From positions 11,462,501 through 11,526,500 of the forward strand of contig JAILWY010000001.1 in assembly GCA_022113835.1 (NCBI GenBank): 64,000 bases of DNA, written 5' to 3'. Origin of the DNA: Atopsyche davidsoni (Eukaryota; Arthropoda; Insecta; Trichoptera; Hydrobiosidae). This document shows positions 51,516 through 62,089 of the stretch, one piece after another (position 1 is the first letter of the stretch; each line of letters begins with the position of its first letter). A model generated the notes under the pieces. It saw nothing but the letters and a program-made list of their open reading frames with translations, was not told the DNA's origin and ran no database searches. A program made the position numbers and the translations under genes.

Positions 51516-51652
51516 TGATTAAGCACATTTTTTCACACATTGAAAATGATTAAAGAAAATTCTCAGAAAATATCATCGTGACTTGTGTGGGATTCGAACC
51601 CACATCCCCAAGCTTTCATGGCCGGTGCATTATCCAACTATGCTAACGAGCC
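51516..51652 (-). mobile_element. tRNA-derived SINE, copy 1
   Basis: The minus strand begins with a 74-base tRNA-like head (51652 down to 51579). It has a 7-bp acceptor stem with one mismatch and one G-U, a perfect 4-bp D-stem (GCAT/ATGC), an anticodon arm with a mismatch and no U33 in the expected place, and a perfect T-arm with loop TTCGAAT. A non-tRNA body follows that aligns with the copy at 39834-39932. The shared body and flawed anticodon arm make this a SINE, not a tRNA gene. Confidence 0.72.
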
Positions 51653-52059
51653 ACTGCAATTTAGTGAGAATTTTTAATATTCATTTAGATTATTCTCTCT
51701 TTGAACACGTCGTCTTACTATTTATTATAGTGCAAAATAGTCTTACCCAAACAAATATAACAACTATTTAATTTGTGTGTCTATATTCTATATAGGTATT
51801 ACAGGTTTAATTAGTTAGTGCAAATTCACAACATAAATTATTTATTAACAGTATAAAACGTTATCAAGTAAAACTTATAGAAAAAAAATATTATTCTCAA
51901 ATATGAAAGTTCTCACTATTTAAAAGAGAAATAATATATACTTAGTATTAAATGTTTGCGCTGAAATCGTACGCTACTATATCTTGAATATCGAGTTGTA
52001 TTTATATATTCATTTTTAATAACATTTTTTGGTTAAATAACCAGATAATAAAATTATTT

Positions 52060-52089
52060 TTTTCAGTTGAATTTCAATTCAACTGAAAA
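52060..52089. repeat. Perfect tight-loop inverted repeat, 13-14-bp arms
   Basis: TTTTCAGTTGAAT at 52060-52072 and its exact reverse complement at 52077-52089, with a four-base centre of which the outer two also pair. Very unlikely by chance even at this base composition. Confidence 0.8.
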
Positions 52090-52254
52090 TTTTATATCTT
52101 TGCCTATGCGATATAATTACAAAAAGTAGAAAAACCATATATTATTTCAGAGAATTTTGGTGTTTATCTTAATATTTAATTAAAAACAATACTGAGTGTT
52201 GAAAGCTATATGGCATAGCACATGTGATTTGGAATACTACAAAGACAATGATTT

Positions 52255-52440
52255 AGTAGTTAAACTCGCGGGTTCTACTCCGAGCACGCGTTCCGTGGCT
52301 CCTTCCCTTAATCCTCAGCAGACAAGGCGCTCGAGTTTTTGTCAGACGCTAAGATCCACACAACAGGCAAAACAATAAGGGTTAATTATCACCTCCGTTG
52401 CCTGTTCTTACGCAGATAGGGGTAATATCTTGTCTGTTCG
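52255..52440. promoter_or_regulatory. GC-rich island
   Basis: Includes CTCGCGGGTTCTACTCCGAG, CACGCGTTCCGTGGC and AAGGCGCTCGAG over about 180 bp. A B-box-like word is present but lacks the rest of a tRNA fold. Candidate regulatory sequence. Confidence 0.27.
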
Positions 52441-53537
52441 TGTAATTTGCTACGATTAAATGAACATAAAGCCGTATGTATTTCAAACATATTGAATAGA
52501 AACAAAAATATATATTTTTTGAATTACGTCTATTTATACCTTAATAGTTAAATATTTATAATTATATTTAGCATCACTTGTTTATTCAAGGCTTAAGATG
52601 AAATTTTTTAACAAATATATCAAATATGTGTAGTGGCAGACCTAGCAGTGCGACAATGTCAGTGGTCTATGATAGTGTATTCGTCAGCGTAAAAAAATAT
52701 TATCAATATAATCTTTTAACTAAGACAGTATATATCATATTTAAATTGTTATTAAGATGATCTTTCAACAATAAAGCATACTGCAAGGCAGCCTGAGCTT
52801 GCTGTATATTCATGGTATTTTTGAAGACAACGACTACAAAACACCTGACTGAATGCCGTTTGACATGAATTTGTGAAAAAAGTGAATGAAATATAATCTA
52901 CAAGAACAAAACTTCAAGTGTTTAAAGAGCTATATTAAAATTATCCCCCAAAAACAACAATATTTTCACGGCCGACTTATTGCATTAACATTTATTTCTT
53001 TTTATATACAGAATGTCGTGTTAAAATACAGAACAAATTAATTTTTTTGCGTGTTATGCAAACATATATGTGCTTAGTTAGCAAAAAAGCCCCTTTGAAT
53101 AATAAACACGGTAATTTTCTTGTTTTTTTATTATTCATATTCGTTAAAATAACCATCAAAGTAAATTTATTAAATAGCAGATTATATTTCAGATAAGATG
53201 AAACATTATTATACCAGAGGAGAAAAATTGGATTAAAATCAGTACACGGTCGGAAATGTTTTGACTCGAACTCGGTTATATTATGAGCCACAGGCTTATA
53301 TTAACGAGTCCTTATTATTTTTTATTTTGTTTATGGTCTCAACTCCCAAAAATCCACCTTCAAAAAATATTTTTATCACCAATTTTATCTTATCCAATAC
53401 TTTATTTTATCCGATAAGTCTAGTGCCTAAGCCGCGTTGTCTCCGCGCGTCCGCAATTCCAACGAAAAAATAAGAAGTGATGAAATTCTTCCTAGTTTCT
53501 GCAAGCACTCAAGTTTTATGTCATAATAAAACTCCAC

Positions 53538-53562
53538 TTTACGGTTTCGGTAAAACCGTAAA
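53538..53562. repeat. Perfect inverted repeat, 10-bp arms
   Basis: TTTACGGTTT at 53538-53547, five-base loop, exact reverse complement at 53553-53562. Confidence 0.7.
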
Positions 53563-53929
53563 ATTTTACATCTGAAACATTTATCGACTGAAACTTCCCC
53601 TATACAAATTTAGACTCCCCTTTTATTTTAAACTTTTGCTCCCAAAAAATAAATCAGTACAATCGATGTCCATTGAAAAAAAATTCATTTATTTAAAATT
53701 AATTTCAAAGCGCTGGATATTTTTACGCCTTGTGGGTCATTTTAAATCCTGATTATTTTTAAATAGAAAATTGTTTTTACGCCTCGGAAAAAAGGTTGTG
53801 TATTTTATGGTACTGAAGGGTTAAGGTGCCGCAGAAACAGCACGAAGTAAAAGCAAAAGGTTTTTTTTTATGAGACGCCAGATTTTTTGTACCGAAAGTG
53901 AATTCGTACGTATTTCTATCGTTATAGCA

Positions 53930-54270
53930 TTTGAATAACGAGTAAAGGGACGAAAGGATCGTTGTTTGACGTCCATGAACGGTCGTGTACAAAAAATAAA
54001 AGATTCCGTGTTATTACCCGGCAGGAGACTTGTCAGTCGCTTTCAAAAAAATCTGGAGTATTGTACAACAAAGGCTCTTTGGACATTTCCTTTACGTTTC
54101 CATTCGTTTTCTGCTTTTTACCAAACAATGCGCCTCTCTTCGGACGAGATAAGCAGTAAATCATTAGAAAAGTGTCTACGCGGAATGTGGCTGGATTATA
54201 TTGATTTATTTACGGTCCAGCCGACTCACTCACGTGAGGAGTCTCGCCTGAGTCAGCTGTGAGATCACGT
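53930..54270. promoter_or_regulatory. Island ending in an E-box/AP-1 cluster
   Basis: The 3' part holds CTCACGTGAG (54229-54238, a perfect palindrome centred on a CACGTG E-box), TGAGTCA (54249-54255, an exact AP-1 core) and CAGCTG (54254-54259, overlapping it). Two plus-strand frames of 65 and 98 codons cross the block in different phases; neither resembles a protein. Candidate enhancer. Confidence 0.34.
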
Positions 54271-56531
54271 ACACCTCACAACATAAAAATACGAAAATCC
54301 AGAGTAATCTGCCTACGTGGACATGTAGAATGGAATGAAGTTATCGATTGAAAATAAATGCCGGAGGCCTGGGACTCTTTTCTATTACTCCGTTCAAATT
54401 AAATTACCAATCATCTTTTAAGCAATTTCAAGGAATAATCTGAACTATCAATTCACATGCCCGCAATAATATAGAGTAATATGGTAAATGAACCATTATT
54501 TCTGTTTCGTTCGTTCGTTGTTTGATTGTTTTTTCTTATACACTGAAAGAAACGGCAAATACTGAGAATATATTTTGTATTTTATCTAATGATATTAAAC
54601 TTAAAAGTTTTTTGCGTTGAATTTTAAAAGTATATATATTTTTTAATTATTTCAGTAATAGCTTAAAAAATCGAGTGAATAAAGTAAGGATTTCGTGGAA
54701 TTGTAGTTATAGCTTAATTTATGGTTTTGAAAGTACATTAATCGGCAAATTTATTACATGTTGGAATAGAGACGTATAAATTGAAGAATTTAGAGCAAAA
54801 TTAAAACGACCAATAACACAAACATTTGTCGTAACTAATCAGAGATTCCTATAAATTTTTAGGATTTATTTTATGTTTGAAGATTCAAAATCAAAAATTT
54901 CACAATGGAAAGGTCAACCCATTATTTAGGGGTGGTTTTAACACATATCTTATCCGTGAACTTTATTAAATATAAATTATTTTCAAAAATAACTTTGATA
55001 AAACTTGCACGTTTTATGTTTATAGATAAAATACTTACTGCTATACGTTTTAATGAGCCTAAGCCTGAGACACCTTCGTAGAGAATTTACAAGGTTTTTT
55101 TTCAATATTCCTTTCCGAAAATGACCGCCCCTCGTAACTTGATACGATATCTTAAGATATGTTCAGCAAGAAATATGCCTCGGGGTGCTATCACGTAGGA
55201 ATTTTAGTGCCTAGGCGTGATAATATTTTGATGCGTTTTAGGACAAAGTCATTTCCACATTCGATGGTGTAATATAATGATCTAGAAGCTGCCTTGCCGT
55301 GGTGCAACTTTCTCAATTGAAAATGGAGACGAAGAATACTATGACAGGAATTTTTTTTATGAATAAAGAGGATTTAACATTGCAAAAAAGGGCAAGAAAA
55401 TTCATTCCAGTAATGGATGTAGTTTTTTTTTCTCTTTGATACTTCTGTCGACGTAACAATATCTTAAGATCTACTCTGTTAATTAGAAACGAGACTCTGG
55501 TAAAAATTTTATTTATCTTATTAAAAAAAATTCTCATTACTTCATGTACATATAAAACCAAAGTTTGTTGAAATTTTGTGAAACTATAATATTACATTTA
55601 AAACACAATCGCTACATAAATGTATGTACATTAATATCGCCATTAAACAATTTTCTCGGCACAAGGTACTTGAAATATATTTATTATAGTTACATTTTTT
55701 AATCTATCCTCATTCTTGACTTGATATTCAAACTCCTAATACTCCTCTACGATTGAAATAATTGCAGACATAGTACTAGACTTATAGACAAAACATTCAT
55801 AATATCAATTCTGGTTAGAGCCACAAACAATAAGTGCAGCAATACGGTATGAAATTTAAGAAAAACTGAGCTTTTTAATAAAAATATAATATTTGAAAAT
55901 ACATCTAAATTTTGCAAATCTTTATTTTAGGTAAATACCTTAATCTATTTTAAGTCTTTCAAGGTTAATCAATCATCCTTTTTATACGATTATTATTATT
56001 AAAGTCGTTAGTTATAATGGTCTACATTTATTTGCCAATCTTGATATTAAAACTAATTTTTTACATTTATCTATTTTAAGATATATATTAAGATAATTAA
56101 TTTGCTCATTGGAGACGTAAAAAAAAATATACTTCTTATTAAAATAACAAATATAAAAAGATTCACATCAATATATGTAATAAATGTTATAAGTAATTCT
56201 ATTTTGCGATGCCTGATTAGTATGTTAAAGTATTGATTTGTATCTTTGACCGAAAAATGTTAAAATATTCATATAAAGTTTTTTTTATATTTATGGTAAA
56301 ACACAAATCGAATAAGCCTTCGCGAGTGTGAACAACTTTTTAATCTACGATTCGGTATCCACTGTGCAGATAGTAGTGTAATGTACCTACCAATGTACCT
56401 ACCTAATCATGCCAATATATTTTGTTTAGTACTTCTGGTTGTAATCATTTAGTTGAAAGTCCTTGTTTGTTTAAACTAACACTGTACTGAGGAATGGACT
56501 TTACTCCGCCTCTCGATATCAATTAACCTTT

Positions 56532-56661
56532 AATAATATGTTTGTGCATTTATTTAACAATGTATACTTACAGTTCTAACGGACTAAATGTCCATAATTA
56601 TATCTTTTATTATTAAGTAAACACAAACATCTCAAACTTCAATAACATGTTTGTGCATTTA
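56532..56661 (+). repeat. Divergent direct repeat
   Basis: AATAATATGTTTGTGCATTT at 56532 recurs with one change at 56641-56660. Looser similarity continues downstream of each copy (GTATACTTACAG-like and GTAAACTTGTAC-like words). An old local duplication. Confidence 0.6.
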
Positions 56662-56779
56662 GCTACTTATGTAAACTTGTACTCTTGCTGAACTACGTCC
56701 ATTATAAAATATATAAGAATGTAAATTTAATTTTTTTTCTGAAATTTTTATCTTTGTCATTTAGTTTGTAGATATTTAT

Positions 56780-57000
56780 TACACATAAACACATGCGAAT
56801 AAAGGGTTTTTCCTACTCATTTTCCCTGCCTAACACAATATCACAACCACAGTAAATCATGTACGCTACCACCTAAGTCACCCATTGAAAGCCCCGAAAC
56901 CTGCGCGCAGGACGGGGATAGCCAAACACTCCACCAGAACATTAGTTATAAGATCTATTGTAATACACATTATGAAAAATAAAAGAATTTGAATTTTTTT
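56780..57000 (+). other. Possible 3' end of a retroelement or transcript
   Basis: AATAAA occurs near 56795 and again near 56981. The second is followed by AGAATTTGAATTTTTTTTTC, resembling the poly(A)-signal-plus-tail arrangement of non-LTR retrotransposon 3' ends. A GC-rich core (CCTGCGCGCAGGACGGGG) lies upstream at about 56901. No reverse-transcriptase coding sequence is present, so this is tentative. Confidence 0.25.
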
Positions 57001-57119
57001 TTCATTAATGGGTTCAATCATAACTAGTCTGACCATCGACGATACACTGTCGGTGTAATAATTATTATGATATAATTTTTTTTAAAGTGTTTTTCTTAAC
57101 GTTCACCCGAAGTTCAGTG

Positions 57120-57410
57120 TGCACCTAACGGGCACATAACAGTAGTATTAATCCAAGGCGTTTGTGTAATAAGAAATCTCGAAGGAAGGCTCGATTTTCA
57201 GCACCCTCAAGCATCAGAAGCGAGCCTGCAAATAAACAGCTGGCGAGGGGGCGTGCCTGGAAGGCGAGCGGTGGGATTACACCGCGAGGGCCCTCGGCAG
57301 GGGCGCCGACCAGTATGCCTTGGGTAAATCTTATTCCAAAGCTGAATGGACACCCCCCGTGCCAATCTCACATGTACGGGTCCCCCTTGAAGAAGATTTA
57401 TTTACATATA
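57120..57410. promoter_or_regulatory. Very GC-rich island, right part tandemly duplicated
   Basis: About 290 bp with GGCGAGGGGGCGTGCCTGG, GGGATTA (Otx/Bicoid-type in reverse) and CGAGGGCCCTCGG, a perfect 10-bp palindrome-type core. An 89-codon frame (57162-57431) crosses it without a recognisable motif. Its right part, from 57323 on, is repeated at 57661. Confidence 0.38.
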
Positions 57411-58013
57411 TGCTTACGTGATAAAATTTAAGTAGCACGGTGGAGTGTTGTGGGTTTGCATTGAATTTTTATACAGCAGCTCTGACCAGCTTAAACTTTG
57501 ATATATATTTGCTGTATGCGAACATACTTTCATCATTGAATTTGAATTGATATTTTTAGCAAAATAAATGTATTATGCGATAATGCTTTTGAATAAAATG
57601 CTTAATACTTGAGTGAAAAATAAGCGATTAGGTAAACAATTGTTAGAGGGAGAGGCTGTTGGTAAATCTTATTCCAAAGCTGAATGGACACCCCCCGTGC
57701 CAATCTCACATGTACGGGTCCCCCTTGAAGAAGATTTATTTACATATATGCTTACGTGATAAAATTTAAGTAGCACGGTGGAGTGTTGTGGGTTTGTATT
57801 GAATTTTTATACAGCAGCTCTGACCAGCTTAAACTTTGATATATATATGCTGTATGCGCACATATTTTCATTATTGAATTTGAATTGACATTTTTAGCAA
57901 AATAAATGTATTATCAAACAAGATAATATGCGATAATGCTTTTGAATAATATGTTAAATACTTGAGTGAAAAATAAGCGATTAGGTAAACAATTGTTAGA
58001 GGGAGAGGCTGTT
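57323..58013 (+). repeat. Recent direct tandem duplication (338 + 353 bp)
   Basis: Unit A (57323-57660) and unit B (57661-58013) abut exactly, head to tail, and differ at only about ten bases. Unit B has 15 extra bases after TGTATTAT, bounded by a short TAT microhomology, so unit A probably suffered a deletion. Each unit starts with the GC-rich GGTAAATCTTATTCC block from the adjacent island and ends with GAGGGAGAGGCTGTT. Confidence 0.96.
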
Positions 58014-58715
58014 ATAAAGAGAGAGAATGATTCTCAGGTGTTAAAGGGTAATGTGATTTTAATGTACCTAACAAATGGAGGATTCTATATATATGCTTAT
58101 TATTAAATAAATTCTCACTCGGTTTGATAGTGCCAATCTGAAAGGTTGGCCAAACCGGTCACCAATAAAAATCTATATGTGGAAAAATCACTCGAGTACT
58201 TTACTTATTATTTAAAATATTTAAATAGAATTCCACCAAGTACTCTCTGTTAAAAAAGTATTGAATTTCTCATGCTTCAAATAGTACGATAACGTTTATT
58301 CTGTTCAAATTAATGATATGCCTTTAAAAAGAAGCTGTGCTTTTAATAATATATGAATGGGTAGATTTATCCTAAATGTTGAATAATGGAATCATGAACT
58401 GCTATTCGGTACTAATATTTAATTGTATTCATTGGTCAGTCTTCACACATAAATTAAAACATTATAATTGAGAACAACGGTAACTACCCATTGAAACTAA
58501 ATAGGTGATAAAATATTTTTAAATTTAATAACATAATAATAACGTATGGCTTTTATATTTTATGGCTATAATTGTCATTTTGTGCCGTTAAGTTAATATA
58601 TTTGAGCTTTAGTAAAACCTATTAAAAGCTCAGTTTTATAAAATAAATTAATGTAGGTCGTAATAAAAAAATATTAAATAAATGCATATTAATCGACATT
58701 TCAAACCAAACCTTC

Positions 58716-58749
58716 TTTTTACGACTTTTTTGGTAAAAAGTCGTAAAAA
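58716..58749. repeat. Perfect hairpin, 15-bp arms, 4-base loop
   Basis: TTTTTACGACTTTTT at 58716-58730 and its exact reverse complement at 58735-58749 enclose TGGT. The longest perfect tight-loop inverted repeat found. The stem is too short for a canonical microRNA precursor. Symmetric runs of T and A surround a GTCGTA/TACGAC core. Confidence 0.88.
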
Positions 58750-59019
58750 TATGTTTGAATATTAATTTTTGAAAATGTTTTTTTTTTTGCATTGAATATA
58801 ATAAAATGTACAATAACAATTTGGAGAATGTATTCAATTGCAAGATTATGCATGTTTTAGGTTTACAACATTATTGGTCGTGTGCTAACATACACTACAG
58901 AAGGTAAAATTTATACACTCTTAAAGAAAATATATTGCAGGGTATGAATAAAATTTCACGAAACAATTTTCCAATACTTGCTTCCGTGTAATAAATATCT
59001 CGATAAATAAAACTTCCTG

Positions 59020-59240
59020 CAGAAGTACTTCCCGCAGTAGCTCGTGTTTCATAACGCTATTGAAAATGCACACCGGCCTGACTGTCGCTCGTTATTCACA
59101 CTCGACAATGCAAACCGCCTGGCCTAAGCTTGTTGTGCTCGTCGCGTGTGCACGCTGTTAGCCAGTGACATAAGCACATTGTCTAGAATCTAGTCACGTA
59201 ACGAGCAGCAGTTATCGTAACACGTTGCACAGTCGCGTCT
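59020..59240. promoter_or_regulatory. GC-rich island with opposed Sox-type cores
   Basis: ACAATG at 59105-59110 and CATTGT at 59177-59182 are Sox-type cores facing each other. The stretch between contains GTGCTCGTCGCGTGTGCACG. Strong GC contrast with flanks. Confidence 0.34.
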
Positions 59241-60654
59241 GCAATGCCGATGTTATTTCAATGCATTTTAATTTTAAGCAATAAAAAATGCAAATACATA
59301 TGTGAAGCCTAATTAATATATTATTTTAATTGATAGCACCTTTGCCACTCATGAGTTTTTTCAGACTTTCGGACTGAAGAAAGCTTTTTTTATTTAGACA
59401 TAACTTGTTAAATACCGATTTAGTTCATATAAAATAATATCTTGTTTCTAGTGTACGTAAATAAGTCTTAAATATTTTTCAACATTTATTATTTTTTCCA
59501 ACCTGTTGCTCGTGCATGGCTGCCATTCTGTACCCTGAGCGTGTGTAAAGAATCGGTAATGGAGTAGTGGACATGAAATGATTGTGGAGGGATGTGTTCT
59601 GGAAGTATCTAGTTGAGGTGCTATTGTTTCTTTAATCTGCTGCTGAAGGAGTATCAGATCTTGACGCCAGAGCTTTGTAAGGAAATTATTATATAATAAT
59701 GATATTGGGTAGCAGCAATACGAAGTCCTTTACTCACTACACTATTTTCCACTAATTCAGCATAAATTTATGCTTAGTGAGATGGTCGCCAACCTCCTTT
59801 GAGGAGAGGCACCCGAAGAAGATGAGGTAAAAATTAAATGACACGATTCAATATTCTGTTAATCTTATAATCTTAAATTGATCTAGTGTATGGTAATAAT
59901 AATAATTTAGGTTAGCTTCGTTTGAATCAAAAATCTAATTTACTGCAGTACACTATACACTGCAGTGCACGAATATTAATTTATTTAAATATATGCAGTT
60001 TTAATAATAAATAGACCAGCATTTTGACTATTAGGTTTGTTGATTCAATATATATAATATCATTTACAATTGATTATTTGATTAACCAACCTATATTCGT
60101 ATAGCACGTGAATAAAATATTTATGTTCTCGTAACTTTGCATTTGCGTCGGCTTTTGATTTTTGGCGAGCTTAAAAACACGAGTATTATTGAAAAAAATG
60201 AGTTATGGCAATTTTTTATGGTTTCGTACATTAAATTTATGGCTTGTATTTCAGAAAAATGCGGAAAAATTCGCAAATCATGAATGCCCACCGAAAATGC
60301 TCATTGTGTGTATTTTTTATGGATATTTTCATAAGTATTTTTTAAAAGTATTCATAAAAAAGGGTGTATTATTTTTGATGGTGAATCAACGATATAAAAA
60401 AACTATCTATCGTGCTTTTTAAAATTACTAATTCTTTAGTTTCAAAAAAATATACATTTGAAGGTAAAATAAGCTTAAAACCAGTTGTAGATATATAGTA
60501 TTGCAAAATGACAATATAAAAAGAAAGAATTTAACCAAAAAAGTCAAGGTAGGCTCAAATAAATGTCTGTTATAAAACAACGGGTCTCCTTATTTTTAGA
60601 TCGTAATTTTTTTTTCTATTCTGTGTATGCTTGTTCAGAAAAAAATATTCTTGT

Positions 60655-60850
60655 AAAAGCGTTGTCATTTTATGCGGCGGCGATGGGATGTGCTCTGTAT
60701 ACCGAGTGACGTAGTTGTTTTTATTAACGAAAAGCAATTTAGTCTCCGTGGAGTGAATTTAACGGCGTCTCTTCTTTTATAAATTAAAGTCCCAGCGAGG
60801 AAGGCACTCTCCATTTGCTTACATTTCCCATAAGAGCCTTATTGCAGTAA
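60655..60850. promoter_or_regulatory. GC-richer island with posterior-Hox/Caudal-like core
   Basis: TTTTATG at 60668-60674 is followed by CGGCGGCGATGGG. GTGACGTAG and GTCTCCGTGGAG lie further on. About 190 bp of complex sequence without coding potential. Confidence 0.3.
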
Positions 60851-61488
60851 TAAAGTCTATCCAAGTTTACTTTACGTCGACTGTTCTAAAAGTGTCAACA
60901 AGTACAAAAGTCGCCTCAGCTAAGAGTGGTAGCTCTAAACTTTAAGTTTTGGTCATATTAAAAATATTGTTACCAACTCGATGAGAGAATACATTATTGT
61001 AAGTTTGAATTTAATCTGGATGTTATTTACTATTGTTAAATGTAATGACGCTCGCCATACCGGCGCCACTTTTATGTTTAAACTAGTTTAACGAACCGAC
61101 CAGGGTCTTATCCCTTTGTAATAATGAATTTTAGTACTAAGTTTTATATTTTTCAAAGATTTGTAGGCATACGGTTTCCTATATAAAGAAAGATTTATTT
61201 GACATTTCGTATTACGGTTACCTATTCATATAGAGAAATAATTCCTAAAAACAATCCTTCCCACGGATATTTTATATTTGATTTTAAGCCTTGCACTTGT
61301 TGAAATACTAGATGTCTTTGTGTAAGAACCGATCTAGTTAATGTTGAATAGCTAGGAAACCAAAGTTTATATTTTCTGGACACGGTCAATTGATATTTTC
61401 GTTGATTGTTAAATTTAATATGTTTTCAGCGTGAGAACTTGTAAACACATTCCTTTCTTTGTTCTGGAACCGTATAAAGATCAGTAAG

Positions 61489-61502
61489 AGCCCTATAGGG
61501 CT
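61489..61502. repeat. Perfect 14-bp palindrome
   Basis: AGCCCTATAGGGCT equals its own reverse complement, and lies two bases before the TGTTCAAC that may start an LTR. Confidence 0.75.
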
Positions 61503-61504
61503 AG

Positions 61505-61893
61505 TGTTCAACATGTCTTCATGGGGTTACGATGCCCGTAAGATGACACTCCGGTAAAACGCGAATTCCGTTCCGCCGTTAGGTTTGGTGAGGTTACGAA
61601 ATGTTCGTACCTGCCGTAATTAAAGTAGAGATCTTACAAATCTCAGTGAATATACCGCCGCGAGTTCGGAAGTATATTGTGACGTTCGTAGTCACCAGTA
61701 AAGAAGTTCGCGATCAAAGCGAAAGTGTTAAGTTACCGACCCCTGTTGTCGGTTCAAAGTGAAAGTCTTTTAAATAAGTGTCTTATAAAAGTGTTAAATG
61801 TAACATGTCTGGAAATCATATATTATAAAGTGTAAAATTGTAATAAATGTTTGAATAAAAGTTTACACGAAAGAAGTCTTTGAATCACCTACA
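61505..61893 (+). mobile_element. LTR-like block
   Basis: A 389-bp block of complex sequence opens with TGTTCAAC and closes with CACCTACA, the TG...CA ends typical of LTRs. It has GC-rich U3/R-like sequence followed by an A/T-rich stretch with AATAAA near 61854 shortly before the end. No second LTR, no clear primer-binding site directly downstream, and no matching target duplication (GCTAG before, ATACA after) were found. It may be a decayed LTR, or a 5' exon/promoter of an unrecognised transcript. Confidence 0.33.
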
Positions 61894-62087
61894 ATACAGT
61901 CCACTAAGTATTCACGAACCTTGGGGAATTCGTGAAGTCACATCGAAGAAATTGAATGTCTACCAGAAGTCTCGAAAGCGAGAACCATACCTGGTAGCAA
62001 TCCTCAACAAATATAAATATTTATCTAGCAAACTAGGTTTATCAGTTTACGATTTAAATTTTCGATTGGTAACAGACCCACAGTAGA
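61859..62087 (+). other. Open frame after the LTR-like block, possible broken coding sequence
   Basis: A plus-strand frame runs from just after a TAA at 61856-61858 to a TAG at about 62084-62086, with no in-frame ATG near its start. The residues are mixed and hydrophilic, with an SRKREPY segment and a KYKYLSSKLGLS segment, and the codon third positions are less A/T-driven than the surroundings. That makes it the most protein-like short frame here. I cannot assign a family. It could be a retroelement ORF remnant or an exon. Confidence 0.2.
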
Positions 62088-62089
62088 TA

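Larger units (their letters stand above)
52440..57120. other. AT-rich gene-free stretch
   Basis: Contains the hairpin at 53538-53562, the island at 53930-54270, a smaller GC patch at 55120-55220, a divergent direct repeat at 56532-56661 and a possible retroelement 3' end at about 56780-57000. Remaining sequence is AT-rich without recognisable genes. Confidence 0.6.
58014..61435. other. AT-rich gene-free stretch
   Basis: Contains the hairpin at 58716-58749 and islands at 59020-59240 and 60655-60850, with a mild GC patch near 59510-59660. An 86-codon plus frame at 60162-60422 is aromatic- and lysine-rich, with no motif. Nothing else recognisable. Confidence 0.6.

Noticed and set aside
51579..51652. 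tRNA gene
   Set aside because: The fold has the right length and a perfect T-arm, but acceptor and anticodon stems carry mismatches, U33 is missing, and the downstream sequence is shared with another copy at 39.8 kb. SINE is the better call.
52205..52290. A-box-like TGGCATAGCAC and B-box-like GGTTCTACTCC
   Set aside because: Spacing is too long for a tRNA and the intervening sequence does not fold into D and anticodon arms.
56381..56406. Short tandem AATGTACCTACC duplication
   Set aside because: Only two copies of about 13 bp; trivial slippage product.
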